Of a DNA stretch of 64,000 nucleotides, positions 27,001 through 29,115 are shown in pieces. The translations under genes were made by a program, and so were the position numbers. Source of the stretch: Lentzea albidocapillata (GTDB lineage: Bacteria; Actinomycetota; Actinomycetes; Mycobacteriales; Pseudonocardiaceae); the NCBI RefSeq assembly GCF_000719115.1, contig NZ_JOEA01000009.1:310001-374000 (forward strand), written 5' to 3'. The first letter of the stretch is position 1. Each line of letters starts with the position of its first letter. A model generated the notes under the pieces. It saw only the letters and a program-made list of their open reading frames with translations. It was not told the DNA's origin and searched no databases.

Positions 27001-28449
27001 ACGGCCGCGACGGACGCGGTGAGCGCCGTGCTCGGTGGCGGCCTGGTGTTCCAGGTCGAGACCGCGGTCAGGCTGGAGAGGCCGGTCGTGCGGGCGCCGC
27101 TGGACGAGCCGGTGGACGCGGCGGTCGAGCCCGTCGCCGCCGAGGGCGTTCCGGACGCGGTCACTGTCGAACAGCCGGTCCACCTCGGGGTGGTGGACTC
27201 GGTCCTCGCCACCGGTATGCCGTTCCCCGGCGGGTTCTGGGTCGCGGACCCGTCGCAGGGGCTGGCCGAGGCGGCGTTGCTGGAGGACGCGGTCGGCCGT
27301 ATCCCGGACGACGACCGGTTCTGCACCATCGCGCTGCACATCGGTGAGGCCGGTGTGCCACGCCACCTGGGTGTCGACCTGACCGCGGAAACCGTGGCCG
27401 AGATCCTGGTGAGGCTGAAGGCGGACGGCGTCTGGGACGGTGTGCGGCCGCCGCGGTTCGTGTCGTGCGGGCTCGGCGCGGTGGACGGCGGCCGGTTCGT
27501 GCCCGGAGTGCTGCTCGCCTTGCGGCGCCAGGACATCCAGGTCGACGCGTACTCGGCGAACACCTCCGTGTTCCTCACCCCCGGCCGGACGGACGGGGCC
27601 GGGCACCTCGCCGTCGCCGGAGCTGTCGGTGTCGACGCGGACGGAGTCCCGCGGGTCGCCCGCGGCGGCTACTGGTTGCACAGCGCACTCGACCCGGACC
27701 GGCCGGGCACGGTGACGACCACGCGCCTGGGTGCGCACATGATCGCCGACGACACCCGGCCGCCGCGCTTCGACGACGCGCCACCCGGCTACCTGGCGGT
27801 GGACGCGACCTTCGCCGACCTGCGTGCCGACGGACCGCCCGGCCTGACGGCGTTCGGGTCGCTGGTCGAGAGCGAGGTCCGGGCGGCAGCGGAGATCGAG
27901 TTCGGTGACGGCGACGACCGCATGCCCTCCGGGCCCGGCGCGGACCTGCGTGAGTCCAGAGTGGACGCACCGGCGGCCGAATCCGTGTTCGACGTGCTGG
28001 TGCCGGTTTCCGGTACCGCGACGCCGGTCGCGACCGGCGCGCTGGAAGGAAACCGCGGCATCCGGCTCGACGACCCGCGGCTGGCGGAGACGTGCGACCG
28101 GCTCCCGGTGGACGACCGGTTCTTCACCTTTGTCGCGCACGGCGGCGCGAGCGGCGCGCCGGAGATCGGGGGGAACCACCTCAGTCCGCGCGCGGTGGCC
28201 GATCTGCTGGTGCGGGCCAAGGAGAACGGGCTGTGGGACGGCGCGAAGCCGCTGCTGTTCGCCTCAGCCGGTGCGGGCGATGGCGGCGCGAGGTCGTTCG
28301 CGGCCGCGGTGCTGGCCGAACTGAGGGACCAGGGCGCCGACGTGGACGCGTTGGCTCCCTGCGGTCCGGTGGATCTCACGCCGGCGGCCGGCCGGCGTTG
28401 GGTGTATCTCGAACGGGCCACAGGAGCCGTCGAGCTCCTGGACCTGTGA
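1..28449 (+). CDS. Giant modular toxin-like protein (5' end outside window)
   Basis: One frame is open from base 1 to a TGA at 28447-28449, giving at least 9,482 residues. It enters the window inside a glycosyltransferase module, so no start or secretion signal is visible. The left part (to about 10.7 kb) repeats GT-A domains with AAASDILR and DxD-type motifs, as in clostridial glucosylating toxins. The right part repeats coiled coil, alpha/beta domains, a HExxHxxGxxD metallopeptidase-like site and a His/Cys domain with VVAHxG and RFVSCGLG. That layout (glycosyltransferase, autoprotease-like, metalloprotease) resembles polymorphic or large clostridial-type toxins. From memory, very large actinobacterial proteins of this kind are annotated 'lonely Cys domain-containing protein'. 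Tandem units keep high nucleotide similarity (compare 140-195 with 5758-5815), pointing to duplication and recombination. Substrate, export route and whether the chain is cleaved are unknown. Confidence 0.9.
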   Translation, partial: HPVADVFLDQIGQNYGRRQRDLLGPAMRFVPPDMFFAQRSMRARRHSVMARTGPDNLGTLATRLGWQRMDELPAFAVARVESGASWTGRNRPDATVAAEDRAATLELTQRVVQTLVRELYNRDGDLHLTVVADAVARHHDPDLVWTAALGYLASRPELASMVRTVTDRELITERDDRAVVLPPQAARFLVVDQNDAAVTSFLAEFTRPATMIHVPAPSRVDEASVPDDSGDEEPAPDPAQILFPEGVKTFPESERGKLASIATVLARAAVERQGSGLPRPRATVAGYGNGSAFGIRQAVRSGKARADATAQALGAAVATELDLLQGRDRAVSADAVDIVPESKGRDLGDGPPAGMSAEQARRRAVVTLDPATTGSMSEAWQRDTEQWLRILDADAGGRVVPDASLVADPGSFPATRADAWANLLQARHKFHEAEAAYATLAARMAQSVQGSSRDDQRLVALAAAHDAALDEVERAEADLLAWGNDDPQRLDEKHRQWLDASRRARPRLDGAGSNAPQVATPEPLDADEVTDRAELIDDLDNAVVSLAPVAGAALLGPDLFGLLTPPPAPAFLSGHDYSALTPGQSVMFLHNLNMVAASAPTAQALDPDLLSDETAWVTTVELSEDARHGWAPGDVPPLPNPVELPAILHAIWLGGPLRDAGAMAQFRANYGAAGDVYGEFLQVVLWTDVPRSQFDAARDTPPPADGGPDPLADVRGMREWAEANKIRLINVDEVFNAESPMQLHPFYQMENTKQAGPGYAAASDILRMEILARFGGIYTDGDNEIEDLWAPDAFVKTEAAFAVNKEGPDKAGNSAFVLPKDHPFTQLYLDEIRANYCKTQRELFPSYVTGFGPGFFDTPLGRVHRNSVMLRTGPNLLLDLSRKLGYAKGLVDYPGIPGIVMNSAGSWLKPPPEGAAPSFDRAATVELTKKVVQALVRELRNRDGDLHLTLVEEAVNRHPRPELVWNAALGFIAARPELASLVRTVTDRKLDSGVMHHVTLPGAAQALLTITPDTERAWLHEFQQEAVLTAAPVPDDGPKIAQFPPPPSDADERPALPARTGLFGKATTFRLGEVVPNPMVDADGGVIGISLPSKAGDENRAQWWGARTTVKPVKEYSSLAPQDAAEKAAGSAPVSTPHAAPWAGDDPAEQPIFVYTHAGQKAFKVRAEDRSVLRVDGATLAEILLADANFLRAAEERPRGPVVLLACESGQLNGPGGGAFELRRVLHERGFAGEVFAPTETINLVPFFAAINVDKNGHFVQIAEAPPEVVKQRSGEKVLADESWRHSDRGFDHPAASWATHPSPVDAERIDGVRDLVAPTRFFAESGGLTDDSTITIDGNGRPRFGFKTWRSPIGYESRRFEFPGPEGVPSTIVQDRTFRIYLKNPHGYDLTAFKANAREGMDRFWNNGYALPRGDQLNVHVEFTDDPATATGTVTVGVAGTRANQLTIPVDALPVHFAHEIGGHFGGLDDTYAEGPRENPSIFQHNAKGKTVTHTDGTSEVIGRGRIVDDNSIMGANARGPDALVTPANLWLLDKRGPNPEVITPTLIDPDTGRPARQQVGTDISGPGDDDDTPGPDVKVPNFAAAELVDELVEATRPRLVSGVPEPDLFGLLSAPPAPEFLRGHNYAGLTAGQGLSLLGLLDLRRAAPSHEETAPENLHDLDDLVMVAERGENTLTTWAPGAVAPLPGMLELPQVRYSIWLGGPLDTSSAGRAQMRDNLARSAEQVSGWMTRVLWTDVPRAEFERARELFEAPGEDPLPGVREMLAWAQDNDIVLVNVFEVFNSESPMPLQTALQAELAKQTKHGFAAASDILRLTVLQRFGGFYSDGEYVTTLETLTQAKNVLRSEAAFGIHKDGRSQGNDVLVMPKGHPVADVFLELIEENYGRRQRDLLASAAFFQPAMFFTMPGLRARRHSVMGRTGPDNLATLATRLGWQRVDQLPAFTSPLESGASWTGRDRPSASVAVQDREATLELTKRVVQTLVRELYNRDGDLHLTVVADAVARHHDPGLVWTAALGYLASRPELAAMVRTVTDRELITEELDRTVELPPEAGRFLVVEDGPVTNFLAEFTRPAIMTHAPVGTAGDEPQAVDSAEIVFPEGTKTFPESERYKLAPIATLLAWAAVERQGSGQARPRATVVGYGNGSVLGAGQAVRSGKARAAATAEALSSAVTGEMLRLQGDGGVVDDVVDVVPVSKGRDLGDDALPPGMTVQQARRRAVVTVDLETTVPTAGSMSEAWQRDTQQWLRILDADAGGRVVPDASLVADRDSFPATRADAWANLLRSRNELGEAKIAHTRLAARVAESVQGSSRDGERLAELAAARDAARQRFERAETDLRAWGNDPQRLDRRYREWMVSSLRERPRLDAGVVASQPLDSGHARDDTADELRGELLEATAPRQVAGVPEPDLFGLLSAPPAPSFLHGHDYAGVTAGQGLHLLQLLDLRRPAPSHEDTAPENLHALDDQVLVVERDEDALTTWAPGEVAPLPGVLELPWVRYSIWLGGPLDTSSAGRLEMRENLAETAEELQDVDPQVVRLLWTDVPRAAIEQARTSPEVSDGHPMSGVREMLDWADEHDVVLVNVFEVFSSGSPMLLQPAFQAELAKQTKQGYAAASDILRLTVLQRFGGFYSDGEYVTSTDTLDEIEQVVESEAAFGVHKTRYEQGNDLLVIPKGHPVAEVYLDVIRENYGKGQRELLRSAGSFTPDEFVAMARVNVRRHSVMGRTGPDTLSALARRLGWESRKELPPFKAPMRSGASWVGRDRPSASVRTQDWEGTVELTKRVVQMLVRELYNRDGDLHLTVVADVVARHHEPDLIWTAALGYLASRPEFAAMVRTVTDRELVARGDQRTVELPPEAARFITVDADGPVSSFLAEYSRPATMAHVLQAEDETTPLEDETTPPASVQILFPEGVKSFPEGERSKLTSIARLLVEAAAGRSGSSLPKPLATVTGYGNGSLLGVGQAVRTGKARADATAEALGDAVQAELNQVQGNNPAVTADDIDIVAESNGRNIGTLPDGMTTERARRRAVITVDLTPERRSGKSSVAAAWQRDMAQWLRILDNDADGRAEPDESLIADPATFPPTRTQAWANLLAARQSLRDAEATHTGLVSRFSGPAGSSRDGERAGNLLRESEAKVSAALAQVERAEADLRAWGNDPQRLAVAHQDWLARSTRQRPRLDGGAINSAPGADDGSPLSVGQVVADLRASVLGNGSPVQGGELLGPDLFGLLSPSAPPAFLAGRDYSGLTAGQQVSFLRRLDLASGEVPTASTMDPGALADDPDVPAVVHAVHLGGPLNAAGTAAFLRENFGVGGGYTAVLWTDVPRSRFVAAQAIPAPGSGPDPLADVRGMAVWAQANKICLVNVDEVFNAESPMGLHPFYRTEANKQIAAGYAAAAEILRLQVLERFGDVHTEQPPARTRLDEIRQDYGFTEEEHVTTAPATGAATDETQESLPAFSSDRATTAEVTGKVVQTLVRELHNRGGDLHLTLVEQVVNRHPRPELIWNAALEFLVSRPELASLVKTVTLGKPGAGGRQDVALPGAARRLITVTAGTERLWLGEYQQSATLARSSFRATAVSGHDHRYLTPTELRIAVSATEQRIDEITWLLKDRRFAHPVPPPPSAEDIQNVVDELALLENDIAALSFQVEISRGQQRMARDGLTWLDRDLLVANAAARLPGTDFGDMKAVCERTRVDVAARLQALTKQTALLEQRLNAAVHTRVEERTKLEILWTTEWRAGVAAEEQRLAVPPGAVEPKPAELADELVRLRGRNAALRAELAMRPMPDPVPPDASAWLPDRARWETTHPVRANVPARVRATRRWMATHTELIRRGYSNEVALGAARSVFEATMKEAASGGPNVVGPEIKVRRIQRSVLPPGADPRTADDPAHRQWDTHIVVRVGLIPLPGTDHSVVGFIESQIVAAQHLINRGHRLPDGSRLVFQVQFTAKGPDFTITVGDVTGPWDADRHLTSGHTPDDVARELLRLLGVEVAGAFDLTADHLSRIERLLPLRFKSAVPPVYGWPTRTGRRPEVTVHSDPSDRDPEQRARLKEFAAELVHHVKTLHERGRAMPTVRVVVADDGATGRSLSEWLLRTVRQGLVNTPAAGVAEPLVIDGPNDPAMRPSPGHIQFFVDWHPPAPKPSDPVFDVEYQTIVDGEDGSERPTRQPAADRVPGWISPDGRQVLDDETWSHRTAAPGDPGAWWAGLADPVRPWEWAHLRANAGVVTVRQAGDSPVMRFNDHDIHFVRSSFARPIAYDLRRMKVGGRWVQEYTVRLHLDGGSETERAEMERRARLGVEALFNHRHRLPSGDQLHVRVEFTPSEADALATIKVTKAGRPAQSTWPVDTAPDGLAHEIGHFLGIKDQYRMLGERSSAAHQERDPALRPHRVVRPAGPGTTKTRETVPLLNQVRDDQGLYAEQQSFPGVHVPPRDVWKIEQVARTYAAVPDSGDPNPKQPAGPPAGEPGPRPAPEIDQLVDAVLDVAGRLKDDSGIWLADPATDVTTLMQQEKAVQNLPVDDGYFFTVAAHAGAGGMPEFLGRPITAEVMTALLARLRQDRGWPDYKMSLRFVSCGLGSMDVQGYVPTVLSGLRAKGIATDAYAGDTAVWFVPGVANPGQGEVVVAGRAGFHADGRPAITDDGTWLYFEDGAEPVDCGGARMVVEPGTAPEFSAAPAGYAVVPNADRHLIPRFITDSMPFGTPDAEEISAVYAIQQEVADELLAAVRGDGDPPAMTTPVQSSDGSMTVAVEHFAVEHDPEWALKERAIRGALDRVAAAGHRLPGPLVISVARQGTVGVLTQVMHLRDHDGAPRWHLFLGPDLFARNALVPGTDSAMRGGIGYVQSRGVAHRVAESAGGDAYGVTLAEATVVHELGHALHVAHDPTRFLEAQHGARQGTGADPAQADAALEVSQYATNNGLEFVAEAFTALVYGETLSGETLTEYTQWGGPLSAADESVPQPDRTAGVASSTGGYGLGGLLWNRGAAEREQRLLADYGLPIGSQAGGPSLSHTVLSKIDMVLGGLPSGHVRDNRFLKGILREFGGTTSGYFPRTRLIGLTNPVGLPSWLYGRLNRGVGWQRTLMDLGVKAEYDTYSWPSDWKLGLAPSERQILAGVSDVLAHGNLLEWTLRHEIGHAVDPLASWSRIADQERFGGWREYRGGAGFAEVTRDILTGIGLTPEDQDFTGAAGRPLGAALARVILPAFARANPRELDSLPSQFAGLGTEGVAKIARAVEVVKRALAEPWMFSHGGGDALTIGDRIYQVNSYGTWTSYLKSAREHAVSNYQFSARNEWFAEAYAAFYDPNPAPRARLHPDAREWFATELPRLVSPEPPANPPVSMLGAIGRLDRGSGVWLADPAADATAREHLERTVRGLRDDDRFFTVVAHADAAGVPEFAGQPVTPDAMVALLARLKNDGVWDGVKPLRFVSCGLGTADARRYVPAVLGGLRQVGITAQAYAADTAVWAVPGAAAGELVVASRAGFTADGRPVVSGDGHWLRFRDTAEPEKLGAYLVVGAEENPGSRPVPDGYEVQSAADEDAIERLIPGALRFGTAALSGGDGKHLTMDDLKVAVSHTQVRLDHVTRMLSGLAFGHPVGTVPTGDDFADVEEWISLASTEIGALREHLAQAQDELDEADDRLLELDRALTTGALAERVPGAGLAAVRENTEQERDELTAGREPLARRVAELSERLNTVLQRRVMLRTTLVELETTWWRAEVAAGEERLQAPSAGDGTPADAASLALADELVRLRSRLAALRAEIAELDADDSDPDSTAPAEPLPADIETLRDQAIGEFAYVTAAGEPPRLRAQRRWLAARDGLRDQGVPSTEAEDSADIVSEATLDEWSAGQLDVVGPAVEVRRIRVPGEQDEWAAEVTVQVGLIPLDGVGDSLLTAARNRISAALSLINRGYLLADGSWFRLHAELVTDGEPQFTFTVGVEGDEWDVERHITSETTPDALARELMMLLGVRVDGADSFSLTCGHLDQLDRSFPLRSKSAVPALFFGEPDRTERRPEVVLGSVPADWSAEEWSDLAAFTDALAHQVKLLRGRRAMPIVRIVVADDGEGEKDALAELVLNGVRTRLANTDVAVPVVFAEPDHPAMRPAEGYLQLFAEWDPEGAPTPEPRVPAQRPEVDEESADGLARRELDDERTWWYSTAITATWAELADPVRPWEWAHLRADANVVTVDQVDPRLVMRIRDQAGPYAPVEPVTGHVNYDLRRMVVRRAGKTERGVQEYTIRFRLEGGSPADREALERRARLGVEALFNHRHRLPSGDQLHVRVEFTGNEDEAHGVIELKPTGRADQLHWALDSNARSLAHEIGHFLGIADQYSTTRGMDDYAYQDRDPAVRPHRVVRPDGTRETEPLLNHVRDDHGLYGQWEHWPGVLVPPRDLWRIERVARGYAVLRDSRDPGPEQPAEVESTVDIGAGLVGSMLDVATHLGSGVWLADPATDVTTVERLDKVVAELQRDDRFFTVVAHVGDSGVPEFLGQPVTPDVMVDLLSRLVSDGAWDGVKPLRFVSCGLGVTDAGRYVPAVLRGLAAEDLEAEAYAADTAVWAVPGRGSSARGELVVASRVGLTADGTPVISGDGHWLRFQAGEVTEPVVHGAYLVVGDEEEPEFDDRPEGYWAEEETGGIEEFVPGSMPFGVAAVSGGDGRFLTEVDLKVAISHAEVRLDQVLRGLPGRRFEHPILETASPGEIDSVWEQIALVTDDVEAFRAELEPLNQGLSRLKTQVRWFDDALVVGGVVERVRGADFAAVRADLEQRRAAAVAARDAQAAQVANLEETLGAARRYRADLRTRLYVLQTAAWRAGVEAQEQALWVPPVEGETVADGASVALAEEFVRLRGRLFALRVELADLAERREGPADRLGEPVVPDRDARRNAPVEIARVMAVGDPSRLLAHKRWVATRNMLAGLGFEDEEAEEAADLVRDATLEEMAADRLDVLGPSVEVRRMPVPGDDEDGQWVTEVTARIALVLPPGGGVHSQSAKDGIAEALELLNQGYLLPDGSQLCYRVDLVTDAPQFTFTVGDDEDPWPVGRHLTNGTTSQDIAWELLGILGMPVYAGDPFVLDSGHMEQLDQLLPLRSKSAVPTLQPSTRRPELTISSDPSEWDDRQLAGLGRLVDTLARQVVLLHARNSAMPVVRIVADEDGLDEADPVAELVRDGVRQKLAGTVAAEVAEPVPFAESAGSSMPPVAGRIRVFVDWDPEGVPVPAASAEDDAEHAPGMVPVKTVLDDEQWRHSAATPADPEASWARLVVPARPWDWEHLRAGAHVVTVDQVDPSLIMRVSDDGARYTDVDTIDLVIAYDLRRMKVLDRWVQEYTVRLHLSGESFDEEELDHLRRRARLGVEALFNHRYRLPSGDQLHVRVEFPEKAEDAHATVTVVAAGRASQSTWSLDRRAHTYAHEIGHYLGIDDQYLMMQNDRESVSFEDRDPAVRPHRVIRPAGPDGTKARETEPLLNRVHGDHGLYAEGSHDPGVLVPPRDLWRIERVARGYAAVRDTVAEPQVPAEDHRRTARFVDSVLDVAVRLDDRTGVWLADPATDVTTLRRLEKVAVDIQADDRFCTVVAHVGDSGVPEFLGRPVTPDVMVDVLSRLVDDGVWDGVQPLRFVSCGLGAVDAGSYVPAVLEGLRSKAGITAEAYAADTTVWSVPDRQGQSGRGELVVASRVGYSADGTPLITNDGHWLHFRTDANSGQVAGPAVHAAYLVGGDQAAPDFQEAPEGYWLTGQADVITQMMFSAVPFGTGVSNQGVTLPAGDLELLTDLRVAVTDTQARLDRVTDLLADKRFEHPVPDAPEEDAIPAVRARITALSGDIAAGRAKVPALQKSKRSLKDDPWLSDDTRILREVAERVAPGRFTAMATVSMQEHDAAVARYQAANDAIDAVAEDMRTSRWQRVELRTKLFALETGEWRRSLPTVDPDAGNVKNDSAWAVLADEHVRLSGRLAALRAEIADLNTAGNPDSWFTPHDHPANAPQRELREKARVHTTHIVGAGDPPRVLAWKRSQAASDQNAEEAGVVRDLTLSEGAAKYTDVVGPAVEVRRMPVPVEVEVSKTGPRRNRLHRREQWVTEVTARVALIRLPGVRSRSARAARKVMEQAQELINKGYRLWDGSEFQLRAEFVDDDPQFTFTVGKTGHEWPAGRDLTAELEPAEVARELLGMLGVPVPADGEFALGFEQVEHLGRLLPLGSKAVVPAVRFATPPAAVTKSPLEISAELTAQDRAGLSRLVIDLAQVAVLQHRRSRPMPLVRLVGDRVAAVEKWLRLEVLAHLRRTGVADLAEPLEFVPVTAGAREGRVQILVDWIRPDPAQDVPTSSPDEPLGLPDATRKGLDDEQTWWHSMATLADPEASWARLTDPLRPWDWEHLRSRAHVATVDQVDPGPVVRTDGVVADGDDRMGMSELTIAYDLRRMKVLGRWVQEYTIRLHLDGGSPRERAALHRRARLALDATFNQRFRLPGGDQLHVRVEFAAKAEEAHATVKVEDTKREDQGSWSPKASAHVLAHEIGHFLGLYDQYSMAYEEEPFAHQDRDPRRRPHRVVPGPDLPPTTPLLNHVRDDQGLFTGRMDKPGVTVPPRDLWRIERVARGYAVVRDTVDSSLREPVSGTASPADSMFGVAAHLRNDSGVWLADPATDVTTLERLEKVAAGLRADDRFCTVVAHAGNSGMPEFMGQPVTPDVLVAVLTRLVDNGVWDGVKPLRFVSCGLGAAESGRFVPAVLRGLRESRGISAEAFAADTTVWSVPDREGQSASGELVVASTVGYRADGTPVVTGDGHWLHFKAGGEAEPTPHGAYMVAGQQKTPVFRQAPGGYEVVPTTEGDVITRFIPGSMPFGTGQDSGAGIPETVSASLAEFASVVGAQAVLEVRGRFGDPRVVEISEELRSALSDPTVRIVTSDEGAGVRVVAVPVELSFGVPVAVPSGDLAEHLDAPGHRVVRLTAGSGRTWQLDVGDRVTVRRGEDEQPKSFPRAEFVARLTGVLDGYDGGVLAPEAERELFGGPLTAATDAVSAVLGGGLVFQVETAVRLERPVVRAPLDEPVDAAVEPVAAEGVPDAVTVEQPVHLGVVDSVLATGMPFPGGFWVADPSQGLAEAALLEDAVGRIPDDDRFCTIALHIGEAGVPRHLGVDLTAETVAEILVRLKADGVWDGVRPPRFVSCGLGAVDGGRFVPGVLLALRRQDIQVDAYSANTSVFLTPGRTDGAGHLAVAGAVGVDADGVPRVARGGYWLHSALDPDRPGTVTTTRLGAHMIADDTRPPRFDDAPPGYLAVDATFADLRADGPPGLTAFGSLVESEVRAAAEIEFGDGDDRMPSGPGADLRESRVDAPAAESVFDVLVPVSGTATPVATGALEGNRGIRLDDPRLAETCDRLPVDDRFFTFVAHGGASGAPEIGGNHLSPRAVADLLVRAKENGLWDGAKPLLFASAGAGDGGARSFAAAVLAELRDQGADVDALAPCGPVDLTPAAGRRWVYLERATGAVELLDL
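1660..2720 (+). other. GT-A glycosyltransferase domain, copy 1 (DGD)
   Basis: Within the giant protein. It has HAIWLGGPL near 1944, AAASDILR near 2278 and GGIYTDGDNE, with the two Asp codons at 2338 and 2344. The SDILR-GGxYxDxD pair is the donor-sugar and metal site of the clostridial toxin glucosyltransferase family (TcdA/TcdB type). This is the only complete copy in the window with a textbook DxD. Confidence 0.8.
3440..4690 (+). other. His/Cys domain followed by an altered metzincin-like domain
   Basis: Within the giant protein, between two Unit I copies. A YTHAGQ / LLACESGQ pair (His codon 3469, Cys codon 3619) precedes a domain matching the metallopeptidase domain of Unit II, including LPRGDQLNVHVEF. 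Its zinc motif reads HEIGGHFGGLDD from 4378. One Gly is inserted relative to HEIGHFLGIxDQY, so the canonical HExxH spacing is lost. It alone among the five copies has a Met-turn-like SIMG downstream. Confidence 0.65.
4800..5870 (+). other. GT-A glycosyltransferase domain, copy 2 (DGE)
   Basis: Within the giant protein. It has YSIWLGGPL, AAASDILRL and GGFYSDGEYV, with Asp codon 5485 and Glu codon 5491. The second acidic residue of the DxD motif is Glu, which could still bind a metal ion. The C-terminal part (RRHSVMGRTGPDNLATLATRLGW) is nearly the same as the piece at the left edge of the window. Confidence 0.75.
7210..8290 (+). other. GT-A glycosyltransferase domain, copy 3 (DGE)
   Basis: Within the giant protein. 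It has the same organisation as copy 2, with AAASDILRL and GGFYSDGEYV (Asp codon 7900, Glu codon 7906). The sequence has diverged from copy 2 mainly in the 7560-7720 segment, as expected if donor motifs are held constant while the rest drifts. Confidence 0.75.
9660..10310 (+). other. Decayed glycosyltransferase domain, copy 4
   Basis: Within the giant protein. The front half is kept (HAVHLGGPL, VLWTDVPRS, VDEVFNAESPMGLHPFY). SDILR has become AEILR, and GGxYxDxD is replaced by FGDVHTEQ. About 40 residues between the DxD position and LDEIR are missing, as is the C-terminal RHSVMxRTGP block. It should not bind a nucleotide sugar in the usual way. Confidence 0.75.
10740..26450 (+). repeat. Unit II tandem array: coiled coil / alpha-beta / metzincin-like / His-Cys domain
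   Basis: Four units lie at about 10740-14080, 16640-19880, 19940-23190 and 23270-26450. The order in each is a coiled coil opening LKVAxSHxxxRLDxV; a VVGPAVEVRR...QFTFTVG domain; a PMPxVRxV domain; a metallopeptidase-like domain (FNHRHRLPSGDQLHVRVEF, then HEIGHFLGIxDQY); and a His/Cys domain opening WLADPATDVTT. HExxHxxGxxD starts at 13069, 18955, 22222 and 25513 and is intact in all four, as in snapalysin-type metzincins. The His and Cys codons of the last domain are 13591/13723, 19435/19564, 22714/22843 and 25981/26110. An extra His/Cys copy (16159/16288) sits between units 1 and 2. Confidence 0.8.
14090..15990 (+). other. Two single-copy HExxH (gluzincin-like) domains
   Basis: Within the giant protein, between Unit II copies 1 and 2. 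The first has VVHELGHALHVAH near 14610 followed by EFVAEAFTALV near 14762. The second has LRHEIGHAVD near 15388 followed by EWFAEAYAAFY near 15874. HExxH with a downstream E(F/W)xAEA(F/Y) helix is the zinc-ligand arrangement of gluzincins, including anthrax lethal-factor-like toxin domains. These are the only domains of this array not repeated in the other units, so they look like an insertion that may carry a separate activity. Confidence 0.6.
26520..28446 (+). other. C-terminal region with two diverged His/Cys domains
   Basis: Within the giant protein. An unrecognised segment (26520-27200) is followed by a His/Cys domain that keeps both residues (ALHIGEAG, His codon 27334; FVSCGLG, Cys codon 27466). 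A final truncated copy keeps its His (VAHGGASG, codon 28138), but the Cys position is Ala (FASAGAG, codon 28267). The protein ends soon after, without the rest of the domain. Confidence 0.65.
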
Positions 28450-28522
28450 ACGTGCGGTCTCGCCTTCGGCGCAGTTCTGCCGCCAGTCCTGCGTGGTGGT
28501 CCGCGGGTTGACGAGGTGAGCT

Positions 28523-28984
28523 GTGACGAGGACTTTCGTGCGCGACTGGAGGAGATCGGTGAGGGCAGCGGAGGAGTTCACACAGGCCAGGGTGTTCGAC
28601 GTGGTCGACCCCGAGACCGGGCCGGGCTTCGCGCCCGATCACCCGTTCGTCGACGACCCCGAAGAGCGGCGGGCCCTGGCCGCCTACCTCGACAGCGGCA
28701 CACCGATCCTGGTCACGCCGACGATGATGAGCGACGTCGTCGACCCGGACCGGACCGCGGTCGTGCCCACGAACTTCATCACCGATGGCAAGTGGGTGTG
28801 GACCGACACCGTGACCTACTACCTGCGAGAGCATGGTCTGGCGCCAGAAGACGGTCTGCTGAGCCACATTCGCGAGCAGGGGGCGACGGCGGCGCCGGTG
28901 GACCCGCAGACCGCGCAGCGAGCGGTCAGGTTCGTGCTGGAGCCGCCGGCAAAGGCACACCGTCCGGTGTGGAAGTCGGTCTGA
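28523..28984 (+). CDS. Conserved-looking hypothetical protein downstream of the giant gene
   Basis: This is a 153-residue soluble protein of unknown function. The GTG start has a good ribosome binding site (GAGGTGAG at 28513-28520), and the gene begins 73 bp after the giant gene stops, on the same strand, so co-transcription is likely. The C-terminal half has the block TDGKWVWTDTVTYYLREHGL followed by LLSHIR. I see no signal peptide, membrane segment or catalytic motif. Small genes directly after a toxin-like gene are often immunity proteins or partners, but nothing in the sequence proves that role here. A longer overlapping frame (28516-29370) is arginine-rich over this stretch and looks like a shadow. 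Confidence 0.7.
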   Translation: MTRTFVRDWRRSVRAAEEFTQARVFDVVDPETGPGFAPDHPFVDDPEERRALAAYLDSGTPILVTPTMMSDVVDPDRTAVVPTNFITDGKWVWTDTVTYYLREHGLAPEDGLLSHIREQGATAAPVDPQTAQRAVRFVLEPPAKAHRPVWKSV

Positions 28985-29115
28985 CGAGCCGTTCCGGCAG
29001 GGTTGCCGGTCGAGACGGTCACCTCGTTCTGCCAGTGGTTCCGCATGGTTGCTGGGTACCCGGCGGGTTGTACTTGAGCCAGATTCCCGAATCCGCTCGA
29101 AGACGAGGAGTTGTC

